From the NCBI GenBank assembly GCA_017989135.1, contig JAGNQL010000001.1, positions 101,673 through 165,672 of the forward strand: a stretch of DNA of 64,000 nucleotides, read 5' to 3'. Position 1 is the stretch's first letter. The number at the start of each line of letters is the position of its first letter. This document shows positions 16,600-25,317 of the stretch, one piece after another. The DNA comes from Burkholderiales bacterium (GTDB taxonomy: Bacteria > Pseudomonadota > Gammaproteobacteria > Burkholderiales > Casimicrobiaceae). The notes beneath the pieces are model-generated. The model searched no databases and was not told the origin of the DNA. It saw only the letters and a list, made by a program, of their open reading frames with translations. Made by a program: the position numbers and the translations under genes.

Positions 16600-18105
16600 A
16601 TGACCGTTTCTGCCACTTCCGTCGCTCCCTCAGCATCTGGCGCGTTGGCCAGCATTCACGCCCAAGCAAGCCTGGACGACACGCTCTTCGACTTAGCGCC
16701 CGTGTCGCTGTGGCTCGAAGACTTCAGTCGTGTTTATGAACTGCTGCAGTCGTGGCGCGAGCTGGGTGTCGAAGACATTGGTGCTTACCTGCGCGACCAC
16801 CCCGATGCGATCAACGAGTATTTCTCGCGCATTCGTGTGCTCAAAGTGAATCAACGCACGCTCGATCTGTATGGAGCGAAAGATTTGAATGCACTGCTCG
16901 CTGCGGGCAATTCGCTGTTCGACAATACCAACACCGAGGCGGCCATCGCTGAGATCTCTCGACTATGGGCGAACCACGATTCCTACCAAACCGAGACGAT
17001 TAACTACACGGTAGACGGACGAAAACTACACATTCGCTTGAACGTGAATCGCTTGGAAAGTGTCGCGCGGCCGTGGGATCGGATGCTGATGGCGATCGAA
17101 GATTTCACGCCACAAGTGAATGCGCAGGCGGCCGCGTCGGTGAACGAGGCTTATGCGCGTGGCTTGTTTGAACTCTCTCCGGTTTCGCTGTGGGTGGAAG
17201 ACTTCAGCGACGTGAAGGAACTCCTAGACGATGTGCGGGCACAGGGCATCACCGACTTTCGCACCTTTGTGGACGTTCATCCGGAGTTTGTTGCTTCTTG
17301 CATGGAGCGCATCCGCGTCATCGACGTCAACCAACAGACGCTGACGATGTTTGGTGCACGGAGCAAAGACGAATTACTCGGACGACTGGGCGAAGTGTTC
17401 CGCGATGAAATGGGGCGATCGTTTGCCGAGCAACTGCTCGATTGCTGGAACGGCTCGCTGTTTCAATCGCGTGAAACTCTTAATTATTCATTGCGAGGGG
17501 ACCCCATTCATCTGCATATGCAGTGGGCCGTGCTGCCTGGCCACGAAGCGAATTGGGATCTGGTTCAAGTGGCACTCACCGACATCAGCGCGCGCAAAAA
17601 GGCGGAGGCGTATCTTGAGTTTTTGGGTAAACACGATGCGCTCACCAAGCTTAGAAACCGAGCTTTCTACGACGACGAAATTGCGCGCCTCAATCGACGC
17701 GGGCCGTTTCCCGTAGGCGTGTTGACGGTTGATCTCAATGGCTTGAAACTCGTTAACGATGAATACGGCCACGCGGCGGGCGACGCGCTGCTGCGACGAG
17801 CCGGTGAGGCGCTCAAGAAGGCGTTGGGCGAAAACACGTTGGCCGCGCGTGTTGGTGGCGACGAATTCGTGTGCCTCTTACCGCGCCACGGCGAGGCTGA
17901 GCTCGCCGCGTTGGTGGAGAGCGTGAAGCTTGTGGTCGACATGAACAATCAGTTTTATCAAGGGCCGCGATTGTCGGTGGCGATTGGCACGGCGATTTGC
18001 GAGCGCGCGGGGGCGCTGGAGCCGGCATTGCGAGCGGCAGATGATGCTATGTACGTCGCAAAACGTTTTCACTACAAGTCTTACTCTGATCCTCGTGCGC
18101 CGTAA
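16600..18105 (+). CDS. Diguanylate cyclase with two tandem PAS-like sensor domains
   Basis: A 501-residue protein without membrane segments. Residues ~24-170 and ~187-335 are two copies of the same PAS-type sensor unit: LAPVSLWLEDFSRVYELL versus LSPVSLWVEDFSDVKELL, and VLKVNQRTLDLYGAK versus VIDVNQQTLTMFGAR. A GGDEF domain follows (residues ~345-500) with the intact active site RVGGDEFVCLL, so synthesis of c-di-GMP from GTP is expected. The RxxD inhibitory site is not visible before GGDEF. ATG 16600 is chosen for its AAGGTG ribosome-binding site; an in-frame ATG at 16504 gives an unconvincing extension. It is divergent from ubiB. Confidence 0.9.
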   Translation: MTVSATSVAPSASGALASIHAQASLDDTLFDLAPVSLWLEDFSRVYELLQSWRELGVEDIGAYLRDHPDAINEYFSRIRVLKVNQRTLDLYGAKDLNALLAAGNSLFDNTNTEAAIAEISRLWANHDSYQTETINYTVDGRKLHIRLNVNRLESVARPWDRMLMAIEDFTPQVNAQAAASVNEAYARGLFELSPVSLWVEDFSDVKELLDDVRAQGITDFRTFVDVHPEFVASCMERIRVIDVNQQTLTMFGARSKDELLGRLGEVFRDEMGRSFAEQLLDCWNGSLFQSRETLNYSLRGDPIHLHMQWAVLPGHEANWDLVQVALTDISARKKAEAYLEFLGKHDALTKLRNRAFYDDEIARLNRRGPFPVGVLTVDLNGLKLVNDEYGHAAGDALLRRAGEALKKALGENTLAARVGGDEFVCLLPRHGEAELAALVESVKLVVDMNNQFYQGPRLSVAIGTAICERAGALEPALRAADDAMYVAKRFHYKSYSDPRAP

Positions 18106-18177
18106 TGGTTGCTAAAGGCACAGCGCCTAAAATCAGACGTAACGACACGCTGTAACCGCCACTGGACATTCCGCTTC

Positions 18178-19320
18178 ATGCCTGATCCCGCCGCTCCGAT
18201 TCTCTGGCAATTTTCCCTCTCTACCGTCAACGCGATTATCTGGCTCGTGATGCTCGCGCTGGCCTTGTGGATGGGGCTGCGAATGCGCTGGGGAAAATTG
18301 CTGGCCGTGACCGCATTTCTGACTCTCGATTTAATTGCGTTTGGCGCATTCGTTCGCCTCACTGACAGTGGTTTGGGTTGCCCGGACTGGCCTGGTTGCT
18401 ACGGCCAAATGTTGCCCGCTACGGCGACCACTCAAATTAATGCGGCAATCGCCGAGCAAGGCGGTACGCACGGCCCCGTAAGCCACGGCAAAGCGTGGAT
18501 TGAGATGGTGCACCGCTACGTCGCCTCGTTCATCGGCGCGCTGATACTGGTGATGTTCGTCCGTTCGCTCGTCGCGCGCTTCACGCGGGCGAGATTTTTG
18601 CTCGACCAAACGGTGGCACCCGTGGGTTGGGGATGGCCACTGCTGCTCTTAATCGTTGTTTCGGCTCAGGGTTTGTTTGGCAAATGGACGGTGACGTTAA
18701 AGCTCATGCCGATTGTGGTGACCACGCACTTGATGGGCGGCATGTTGCTGTTTGGATTGTTGATTTGGTTTTGGATGATTGAGCGCGCGCGCGTGGGCGA
18801 CCCAAAGGCGCGCGCAGTGGCGGTGACAAGCGGCGTGCGCGTGGCGGTGTGGTGCGCGCTGATCGCGGTGACCGCTCAGATATTTTTAGGTGGCTGGGTG
18901 AGCACCAATTACGCGGTGCTCGCGTGTGGCGATTTCCCGGCCTGCAACGGCAGCTACGCACCAGTGCTCGCGTTGAGCGAGGGTTTTACGTGGATGCGTG
19001 CGTTGGGCCGAAACCCAGACGGCACATTCTTGTCGATTGAGGCGCTGCGGGCGATTCACTGGGCGCATCGCTTGGGCGCAATCGTTGTGACCGTGGCGGT
19101 GGTGGTCGCGGCGCTGCGATTGATGCGCGCGGACGCGTCGCTGAAACCTCATGCCCTGTTCATCAAAGTCATCCTGCTGGCGCAAATCGCGGTTGGCATC
19201 AGCACCGTGTTGTGGGCGCAACCGCTGCTACTGGCCACAGCGCATAACGCGCTGGCGGCCCTTTTGCTGGCAAGCTTGTTGATCGCGGCGTTTCGAGTGC
19301 GCAGCGGTGCATCGCGCTGA
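18178..19320 (+). CDS. ctaA: Heme A synthase (COX15/CtaA family)
   Basis: A 380-residue, eight-helix membrane protein. It has VRLTDSGLGCPDWPGCYGQ (first Cys pair), EMVHRYVAS, TTHLMGG, a second Cys pair in STNYAVLACGDFPACNG, WAHRLGA and TAHNALAAL, which supply the heme-ligating histidines of both four-helix halves. It oxidises heme O to heme A for aa3-type cytochrome oxidase. ATG 18178 begins a plausible N-terminus (MPDPAAPILWQF); upstream residues are not family-like. The usual partners (coxABC, ctaB, sco) are not in the window, so the gene is displaced from its common cluster. A family B hairpin follows. Confidence 0.93.
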   Translation: MPDPAAPILWQFSLSTVNAIIWLVMLALALWMGLRMRWGKLLAVTAFLTLDLIAFGAFVRLTDSGLGCPDWPGCYGQMLPATATTQINAAIAEQGGTHGPVSHGKAWIEMVHRYVASFIGALILVMFVRSLVARFTRARFLLDQTVAPVGWGWPLLLLIVVSAQGLFGKWTVTLKLMPIVVTTHLMGGMLLFGLLIWFWMIERARVGDPKARAVAVTSGVRVAVWCALIAVTAQIFLGGWVSTNYAVLACGDFPACNGSYAPVLALSEGFTWMRALGRNPDGTFLSIEALRAIHWAHRLGAIVVTVAVVVAALRLMRADASLKPHALFIKVILLAQIAVGISTVLWAQPLLLATAHNALAALLLASLLIAAFRVRSGASR

Positions 19321-19332
19321 TGATGGATTAAT

Positions 19333-19392
19333 GTAGGCGCTGCCTAGGCCGCACTAGATGCAGTGGAGCGACGCCAAGTCGTCGCCTACAAC
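19333..19392. repeat. Family B hairpin element, copy 3
   Basis: Runs from GTAGGCGCTGCCTAGGCCGC to GCGACGCCAAGTCGTCGCCTA plus CAAC. It lies 12 bp beyond the heme A synthase stop codon. Its right arm is the complement of the left arm of copies 1 and 2, so it is inverted relative to them. Confidence 0.75.
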
Positions 19393-19567
19393 GTCAGCAA
19401 GCGGCGGTGGGATTGAAGATACTGCGTCGGTTTTTCGCGTTTGAGTGGCTTCGTTAGACTGTCGCAGAAGATGTAAACAATCGTAAGTTCTGCGCCTTGC
19501 GTCAACTTCTGTCGATGTTGGGCCGTTGGGCGCAAGTCGGTTGCACATAAATTCTCTAGGAGGCCCT

Positions 19568-19915
19568 ATGCGTTTTTCCAAATTGTCTCTCGTCACCGCG
19601 CTGGCTGGCGCTGCGGCTGCCATCACCTTGACCGGCTGCGTAGTCGCCGCTCGTGTGCCCGGCCCGGCTTACGTCAACAGCGGCCCAGTGATCTACGTGG
19701 ATCGTGCGCCGCCAGCGCCTTACAGCGAGCAGATGCTGCCGTCGCCGGGCGCGGGCCATGTCTGGGTTGGCGGCTACTGGCACTGGACGGGGCGCGACTA
19801 CACGTGGACGCGCGGTCATTGGGCGCGTCCGGCGCACGGCCACACACAGTGGGTGCCGGGACACTGGCGCCGTGACCAGCGTGGTCATCATTGGGTCCCA
19901 GGCCACTGGCGCTAA
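19568..19915 (+). CDS. YXWGXW-type small lipoprotein
   Basis: A 115-residue protein with a lipoprotein signal: charged start, hydrophobic core and lipobox LTGC (Cys at about residue 24). The mature part is rich in Trp, His, Gly and Pro and consists of short repeats around GYWHWTGRDYTWTRGHW and VPGHWRRD, the YXWGXW/WxPGHW repeat seen in BcpO-related lipoproteins. It probably faces the periplasm or outer membrane; no function is established. The AGGAGG ribosome-binding site is ideal, so expression may be high. The stop codon (TAA) is the first part of a family A element. Confidence 0.8.
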   Translation: MRFSKLSLVTALAGAAAAITLTGCVVAARVPGPAYVNSGPVIYVDRAPPAPYSEQMLPSPGAGHVWVGGYWHWTGRDYTWTRGHWARPAHGHTQWVPGHWRRDQRGHHWVPGHWR

Positions 19916-20034
19916 CAGCTTTTCTCGCTGAGCGACCGCCAGGTGGCGGTTGCGGCGAAATTATCCTATTAGTCGACTAAGCGAAAAAATGCGATGAAAC
20001 GACCGCCTGGCGGTCGCTGAACGCAAAAAGCTGT
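19914..20034. repeat. Family A element, copy 4
   Basis: Near-canonical copy: AACAGCTTTT at the left and CAAAAAGCTGT at the right, hairpins CGACCGCCAGGTGGCGG and CGACCGCCTGGCGGTCG, and a centre with TTAGTCGACTAAG. It fills the gap between two convergent genes and contains the end of the lipoprotein's stop codon. Confidence 0.9.
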
Positions 20035-20037
20035 ATA

Positions 20038-20625
20038 TTAACTACGAACACGCACCGCGTTCTTGGGGCGGAAGCCTTTGCACACCGCATCGTTGGTTTC
20101 GATGTACGCGCCGCCGATCAGATCAACGCAGTACGGCACGGCCGCAAAAATGCCGTGCACCACCGACTTGCCGTCTCCGTCGCGCAAGCCTTCGAGCGTT
20201 TCTTTGATGCTTTTCGGCTGGCCGGGCAAGTTGATGACTAGCGTTTTGCCGCGAATCACAGCGACCTGCCGCGACAGAATCGCCGTCGGCACGAAGTTCA
20301 AGCTGATCTGACGCATCTGCTCGCCGAAGCCGGGCATTTCTTTGTGCGCCACCGCGAGCGTCGCCTCCGGCGTCACGTCACGCCGCGCCGGGCCTGTGCC
20401 GCCAGTTGTAAGCACGAGATCGCAGCGTTCGACGTCACACAATTCAACGAGCGTGGATTCGATGGTCGGTTGCTCGTCGGCTATGAGGCGCGTCGCGTAC
20501 GTCACGGGATTTTGAATCGCGCTGGCCAGCCACTCTTGCAGCGCAGGAATGCCTTTGTCCTCGTACACGCCGGTTGAAGCGCGGTCAGAGATGGAGACAA
20601 GGCCGATTTTTACTGGATCGAACAT
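20038..20625 (-). CDS. mogA: Molybdopterin adenylyltransferase (MogA)
   Basis: A 195-residue protein of the MoaB/Mog fold. The MPT-binding signature TTGGTGPARRDVTPEATL (residues ~75-92) is intact and is followed by MPGFGEQMRQI and NLPGQPKSIKETLEGL. It activates molybdopterin by adenylation before molybdate insertion, in the cytoplasm. The length is that of MogA rather than of a MoeA or CinA fusion. No other molybdenum-cofactor genes are near. It shares its strand with darP 24 bp upstream, so the two may be co-transcribed. Confidence 0.93.
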   Translation of the reverse strand: MFDPVKIGLVSISDRASTGVYEDKGIPALQEWLASAIQNPVTYATRLIADEQPTIESTLVELCDVERCDLVLTTGGTGPARRDVTPEATLAVAHKEMPGFGEQMRQISLNFVPTAILSRQVAVIRGKTLVINLPGQPKSIKETLEGLRDGDGKSVVHGIFAAVPYCVDLIGGAYIETNDAVCKGFRPKNAVRVRS

Positions 20626-20649
20626 TCGGTGTTCCTCGACGTTGCGCGG

Positions 20650-21162
20650 CTAAACCTTTAACAGTGCCCGGTACACCACGCGAAACACTTGGCGCGATGC
20701 GGCCGGCGCATCGCCATTGGCTGCTTGATGCCGCGCGCGTTCGATGAGCGTGAGCAGCGCGGCACGGTCAACGTCGGGCTGCGCGGTCATGAACTCGGTG
20801 AGCGTATCGGGCTCGGCGATTAAGCGATCACGCCAGCGCTCGGAAGCTTTGAACGCGGCTTTATTGGCGCGCGTTCCCATTTCCCAGCGGTCAATCTGCG
20901 CGCGGATCGGCTCGGGATCGACCTCACGCATCAGTTTGCCGATGTATTGCATGTGGCGACGCTTGGCTTCGTGTTTGCCAACGTTCTCAAGCTCGTCGAG
21001 CGCGTCGCGCAAAAATTCAGGCAATTCGAGCTGATCTAGCTGATCTTTCGAGAGCGTGGTGAGTGTCTCGCCAAGGTCCTGCAGGTCTTGCATCTCCTTT
21101 TTGAGCTGAGTCTTGGACGGGCCGTCGTCGACGGGCCGTGGAATTTTTGGGGGGCGTGCCAT
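20650..21162 (-). CDS. darP: DarP/YjgA ribosome-associated protein
   Basis: A 170-residue, highly charged, mostly helical protein of the DUF615 family. The core segments KTQLKKEMQDLQDLGETL, LDQLELPEFLRDAL, EAKRRHMQYIGKLMREVD and RWRDRLIAEPD are all present. The E. coli homologue (YjgA/DarP) binds late 50S precursors and aids ribosome assembly. ATG 21162 is chosen because family members begin around PRPVDDGPSK; an in-frame ATG six codons upstream exists. It is divergent from pmbA, an arrangement conserved in many proteobacteria. Confidence 0.9.
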   Translation of the reverse strand: MARPPKIPRPVDDGPSKTQLKKEMQDLQDLGETLTTLSKDQLDQLELPEFLRDALDELENVGKHEAKRRHMQYIGKLMREVDPEPIRAQIDRWEMGTRANKAAFKASERWRDRLIAEPDTLTEFMTAQPDVDRAALLTLIERARHQAANGDAPAASRQVFRVVYRALLKV

Positions 21163-21283
21163 CACGCAATTTTGCCGCATACGGCGTTTTGCTCGCTAAT
21201 CGCCAGAATCGAGCGCACTAAAGCGCAGCAAGGCGACACCTCGGTCGGCTATGCTTTCGCCTCTTGCCTGACTGGTTGTGTGT

Positions 21284-22621
21284 ATGTCCCTTGCCCTATC
21301 CTCCGATGCGCTTCGTGACGTTGCGCTCTCCGCGCTGGAGCGCGCCAAACGCGGCGGTGCCGACCAAGCGGAGGCCGAGGCCACGCAGGGCAACGGTCTG
21401 AACGTGACGGTGCGCTTGGGCGAACTGGAAACGCTGGAACACAACGTCGACAAAAGCCTAGGTGTTACGGTGTACGTCCAAGGCCGCAAGGGGAACGCCA
21501 GCACCGGCGATTTCTCAACGGACGCCGTAAACGCTGCGGTCGACAAAGCGCTCACCATCGCGAAATTCACCAGTCCAGACCCGTTCGCAGGCTTGGCCGA
21601 TGCAGACGTCATGGCGAGCCTTCCTTTGCCCGACCTAGATCTTTATCACCCTTGGGCGCTCGACGCCGCTCAAGCTATCGAGATCGCTAAGCGCTGTGAA
21701 GACGCCGGTTTTGCGGTGGATGAGCGCATCGACAACAGCGAAGGCGCGTCGGTCAGCGTGAGCGAATCGGAATTTGTGTACGCCAACTCGCACGGCTTTT
21801 GCGGCGGCTACATGGGCAGCGCGCACTACATCGGCTGCGCGATGGTTGCCTCGGAAGGCGAAGAAATGGAGCGCGACGATTGGTACACCTCGCACCGCGT
21901 GCCCGGTGCGCTCGAGTCCGCCGAAAGCGTTGGACGCAAAGCGGGTGAGCGCGCCGTTGCGCGGCTCGGCGCGCGGCAAATCCCGACGCAAAACGCGCCG
22001 GTGATCTTCACGCCTCAACTCGCGGCGGGCTTCATCGGCCACGCGATCAGCGCGCTGTTCGGCGGCTCGCTCTACCGCAAGACATCGTTCCTGCTCGACA
22101 GCATGGGCAAGCCGATGTTCGCCTCGCTCCTCAATATCGTGGACGATCCCTTCGTCAAACAGGCCTACGCGAGTTCACCGTTCGACGGCGAAGGTGTTGC
22201 GTGTCAGCGTCGCGCCATTATTGAAAACGGCGTTGTCCGCGGCTACTTTTTGTCGGCGTATTCCGCGCGCAAGCTCGGCATGAAAAGCACGGGAAACGCC
22301 GGTGGCAATCACAACCTGTTAATCAGCCCAACCATCAAAGGCGACACCGCCACGCTCGCTAAACAAATGGGGCGCGGGCTTATCGTGACGGAGCTGATGG
22401 GGCAGGGCGTGAACCCTGTCACTGGAGACTATTCGCGCGGCGCAGCGGGCTTCTGGGTGGAAGGCGGCGAGATCGCGTACCCCGTCGGTGAAATTACGAT
22501 TGCGGGTAATCTCATTGACTTGTATCAGCGCATCGTGGCCATTGGCGACGACATTGATCGACGCGGCTCGAAGCTTGTTGGCTCGATGCTCATCGAATCG
22601 ATGCAAATTGCTGGCAGCTAA
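21284..22621 (+). CDS. pmbA: Metalloprotease PmbA/TldE
   Basis: A 445-residue protein of the TldD/PmbA family. It shows the N-terminal helical region (RAKRGGADQAEAEATQG), the substrate-cleft part (DNSEGASVSVSESEFVYANS) and the C-terminal GNAGGNHNLLISPT and RGLIVTELMGQGVNPVTGDYSRG segments. TldE pairs with TldD to degrade unfolded peptides and mature microcin B17 or antitoxin CcdA; the metal-binding HExxxH is in TldD, not in this subunit, and tldD is not in the window. The frame also opens two codons earlier at 21278. Divergent from darP. Confidence 0.92.
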   Translation: MSLALSSDALRDVALSALERAKRGGADQAEAEATQGNGLNVTVRLGELETLEHNVDKSLGVTVYVQGRKGNASTGDFSTDAVNAAVDKALTIAKFTSPDPFAGLADADVMASLPLPDLDLYHPWALDAAQAIEIAKRCEDAGFAVDERIDNSEGASVSVSESEFVYANSHGFCGGYMGSAHYIGCAMVASEGEEMERDDWYTSHRVPGALESAESVGRKAGERAVARLGARQIPTQNAPVIFTPQLAAGFIGHAISALFGGSLYRKTSFLLDSMGKPMFASLLNIVDDPFVKQAYASSPFDGEGVACQRRAIIENGVVRGYFLSAYSARKLGMKSTGNAGGNHNLLISPTIKGDTATLAKQMGRGLIVTELMGQGVNPVTGDYSRGAAGFWVEGGEIAYPVGEITIAGNLIDLYQRIVAIGDDIDRRGSKLVGSMLIESMQIAGS

Positions 22622-22780
22622 ATGATCGCGAAATGCGTGTCGGTGTGTAAAAAACAAACGACCGTTTCGATGTTCACGTGACGCATGAAAAATTTTCCTG
22701 TCAACGCGGGTTAACTCCGTATTGCAGTGCATCAATTTCGTGAAAAATCCTTAGAGTTATCGAAAACGGGGAGTTACAGA

Positions 22781-23398
22781 ATGCAGGTCTTACTGTCTAT
22801 ATCCAAGCTCATTGACCGATGCAGCACGATGCTCGGCTCTTTGATGAAATGGCTCATTCTTGCGTCGGTGGTGATCAGCTGCGTCAACGCGATTGCACGA
22901 AAAATTTTCGACGTGGGGTCGAACGCGTTTCTTGAAATTCAGTGGTACCTGTTCGCAACGTCTTTTCTCTTGGCGGCGGGGTACACGTTACTCAACAACG
23001 AGCATGTACGTATTGACGTGATCTCGGGACGCTTCTCTAAGCGCGGCCAAATGTGGATCGACATCATGGGTTTCACGCTTTTCTTGATTCCGGTTTGCGT
23101 TGCGATCATTGGTTTGTCGATGCCCGTTTTCTTAATGGCTTATCAATCGGGCGAGGTCTCGGCCAACGCCGGTGGGCTCATACTTTGGCCGATCTACATG
23201 ATGCTGCCGCTGGGTTTCGCGTTGCTGCTGCTGCAAGCGGTTTCGGAGCTCATAAAACGAGTTGCATTTCTCAAAGGACTCATCGCAGACCCGACCCTTA
23301 AGGTGGGCGAAAAGTCTTCCGAAGAAGAACTTGCCGAAGCAATTCGCCAGCGTGCGGAAGCAGCTGCCGCCGAAGCGGCCGCGATGCCAACGAAATAA
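22781..23398 (+). CDS. dctQ: TRAP transporter small permease (DctQ)
   Basis: A 205-residue protein with four hydrophobic helices, including LMKWLILASVVISCVNAIAR and an IQWYLFATSFLLAAGYTLL segment typical of DctQ. The polar C-terminus is Glu/Ala-rich (EELAEAIRQRAEAAAAEA). DctQ forms a membrane complex with the large permease DctM (16 bp downstream) for Na+-driven uptake of organic acids delivered by a periplasmic DctP protein. ATG 22781 follows a GGGGAG ribosome-binding site. The matching dctP gene lies beyond a pseudouridine-synthase gene on the other strand. Confidence 0.88.
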   Translation: MQVLLSISKLIDRCSTMLGSLMKWLILASVVISCVNAIARKIFDVGSNAFLEIQWYLFATSFLLAAGYTLLNNEHVRIDVISGRFSKRGQMWIDIMGFTLFLIPVCVAIIGLSMPVFLMAYQSGEVSANAGGLILWPIYMMLPLGFALLLLQAVSELIKRVAFLKGLIADPTLKVGEKSSEEELAEAIRQRAEAAAAEAAAMPTK

Positions 23399-23414
23399 CT
23401 GGGGCTGACACATC

Positions 23415-25229
23415 ATGGAATTTTTCATCGCTAACTTCGCCCCGATCATGTTCTTCGGGCTTGTGTGCTTTTTGCTAATAGGCTTCCCTGTAGCGTTCAG
23501 TTTGGGCGCATGCGGACTCTTTTTTGCGTTCATCGGCATCAAACTCGGTGTGTTGCCAGAAGCGCTGATGCAGGCGTTGCCGCAGCGCATTCTGGGAATC
23601 ATGCGCAATGACACGCTGCTCGCGATTCCGTTTTTTACGCTCATGGGCTTAATACTTGAGCGAAGCGGCATGGCAGAGGATTTGCTCGATACGATTGGCC
23701 AACTGTTTGGGCCAATTCGCGGCGGACTCGCGTTCGCGGTAATTTTCGTTGGCGCACTGCTTGCGGCCACCACAGGCGTTGTCGCTGCGTCAGTGATCTC
23801 GATGGGATTGATCTCGTTGCCGATTATGTTGCGCTACGGGTACGACCGTCGCTTGGCTAGTGGTGTTATCGCAGCGTCCGGCACGCTTGCGCAAATCATT
23901 CCGCCATCGCTCGTGCTCATCATCCTCGCTGACCAACTTGGCCGCAGCGTTGGAGATATGTACAAGGGCGCGTTTATCCCCGGCTTCATCCTTACCGGAC
24001 TCTACGTGCTTTACGTGGCGGGTGTTGCGATGTTTAAGCCCGCTTGGGCACCTGCGTTGCCGCCGGAGGCGCGCACAATCCGCGAGGCCAACGGCCAATC
24101 GGGCTTACCGTCGTTGGCTGTTCTTGTGGTGCTGTCCACCACTGTCGCCGTGATTTTTGGGAAAAATTACGGCAACGTATTGGCATGGGCAAAGGGGAAA
24201 GCTCCGGTCACCGTGGCGCTCGATGAAACCATCGTTGTGTCCATGTGCGTAGGTGTCTTCTTGGCGTTCATCATTGCGGTGATTAACAAGGCTACACGCA
24301 TGAGCCTGCTCTCCAAAATGGCCGAACGCGTGACGTTCGTTTTGATTCCACCGCTGCTGCTAATTTTCTTGGTGCTTGGCACAATCTTTCTTGGTATCGC
24401 CACACCAACCGAAGGCGGTGCGATGGGCGCAATGGGCGCGATCATCATGGCGATGGTGCGCAATCGTTTGAGCATGTCGCTCATGAAGCAGGCGCTCAAC
24501 AGCACCGTCAAGCTCTCATGTTTCGTGGTGTTTATCTTGATCGGGTCCACCATTTTCAGCCTCGTGTTCCAAGGGGTTGACGGTCCGAAATGGGTCGAGC
24601 ATTTGTTGACCGGCTTGCCCGGCGGTCAAGTGGGATTCTTGATCGTGGTGAACATCATGATCTTCGTTCTCGCGTTTTTCTTGGACTTCTTTGAGCTCTC
24701 GTTTATCGTGGTGCCGCTGCTAGGCCCGGTTGCAGAGAAGCTGGGGATCGATCTGATTTGGTTCGGAATTTTGCTCGGCATCAACATGCAAACGTCGTTC
24801 ATGCATCCGCCTTTCGGCTTCGCGCTTTTTTACTTACGCAGTGTCGCGGCGACCAAAGAGTATGTTGATCGTGTCACCAAGAAGTTGGTGCAGCCAGTGA
24901 CTACCATGCAAATTTACTGGGGTGCGGTGCCCTTTGTGCTGATCCAAATTGTGATGGTTGGTCTGGTGATTGCGTTCCCAGGAATCGTCTCCAGCGGTCT
25001 CGACAAGGACGTGAAAGTTGATTTGGACAAAGTGAAAATTGAGGCTCCCGAGCAACAACCGACTGATCAGCCGCAGAAGAACGATTCGGACATGATGAAA
25101 GGCTTCGATAAGCCGGGCACTCCATCTGGTGGTGATTCGTCCGCGCCAGCCGCCGCGCCAGATGCTAAAGCTGACGATCCGATGAAAGCCGTGCTTGATG
25201 CGATGAAGAAAGACGAGCCGAAGAAGTAG
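23415..25229 (+). CDS. dctM: TRAP transporter large permease (DctM)
   Basis: A 604-residue permease with about 14 hydrophobic segments and the DctM landmarks RSGMAEDLLDTIGQLFGPIR, GTLAQIIPPSLVLIILAD, GIATPTEGGAMGAMG and GINMQTSFMHPPFGFALFYL. It belongs to the longer DctM branch with an extended cytoplasmic/membrane middle section. The last ~70 residues form a hydrophilic tail (Lys/Asp/Pro/Ala-rich, ending MKKDEPKK) not needed for transport in shorter relatives. It follows dctQ and ends at a strong terminator. The substrate class is probably an organic acid; it is not specified by sequence alone. Confidence 0.9.
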   Translation: MEFFIANFAPIMFFGLVCFLLIGFPVAFSLGACGLFFAFIGIKLGVLPEALMQALPQRILGIMRNDTLLAIPFFTLMGLILERSGMAEDLLDTIGQLFGPIRGGLAFAVIFVGALLAATTGVVAASVISMGLISLPIMLRYGYDRRLASGVIAASGTLAQIIPPSLVLIILADQLGRSVGDMYKGAFIPGFILTGLYVLYVAGVAMFKPAWAPALPPEARTIREANGQSGLPSLAVLVVLSTTVAVIFGKNYGNVLAWAKGKAPVTVALDETIVVSMCVGVFLAFIIAVINKATRMSLLSKMAERVTFVLIPPLLLIFLVLGTIFLGIATPTEGGAMGAMGAIIMAMVRNRLSMSLMKQALNSTVKLSCFVVFILIGSTIFSLVFQGVDGPKWVEHLLTGLPGGQVGFLIVVNIMIFVLAFFLDFFELSFIVVPLLGPVAEKLGIDLIWFGILLGINMQTSFMHPPFGFALFYLRSVAATKEYVDRVTKKLVQPVTTMQIYWGAVPFVLIQIVMVGLVIAFPGIVSSGLDKDVKVDLDKVKIEAPEQQPTDQPQKNDSDMMKGFDKPGTPSGGDSSAPAAAPDAKADDPMKAVLDAMKKDEPKK

Positions 25230-25254
25230 CATTCACTAGACCGAATGCTTCGGC

Positions 25255-25281
25255 AAGGCACCTTCGGGTGCCTTCTTCTTT
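25255..25281 (+). terminator. Intrinsic terminator after dctQM
   Basis: A stem AAGGCACC-TTCG-GGTGCCTT with a stable tetraloop is followed by CTTCTTTTC, 26 bp past the dctM stop codon and before the pseudouridine synthase gene. Confidence 0.85.
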
Positions 25282-25317
25282 TCTGCGCCGACAACTGCGC
25301 TTGTGGACTTTGTAGCT

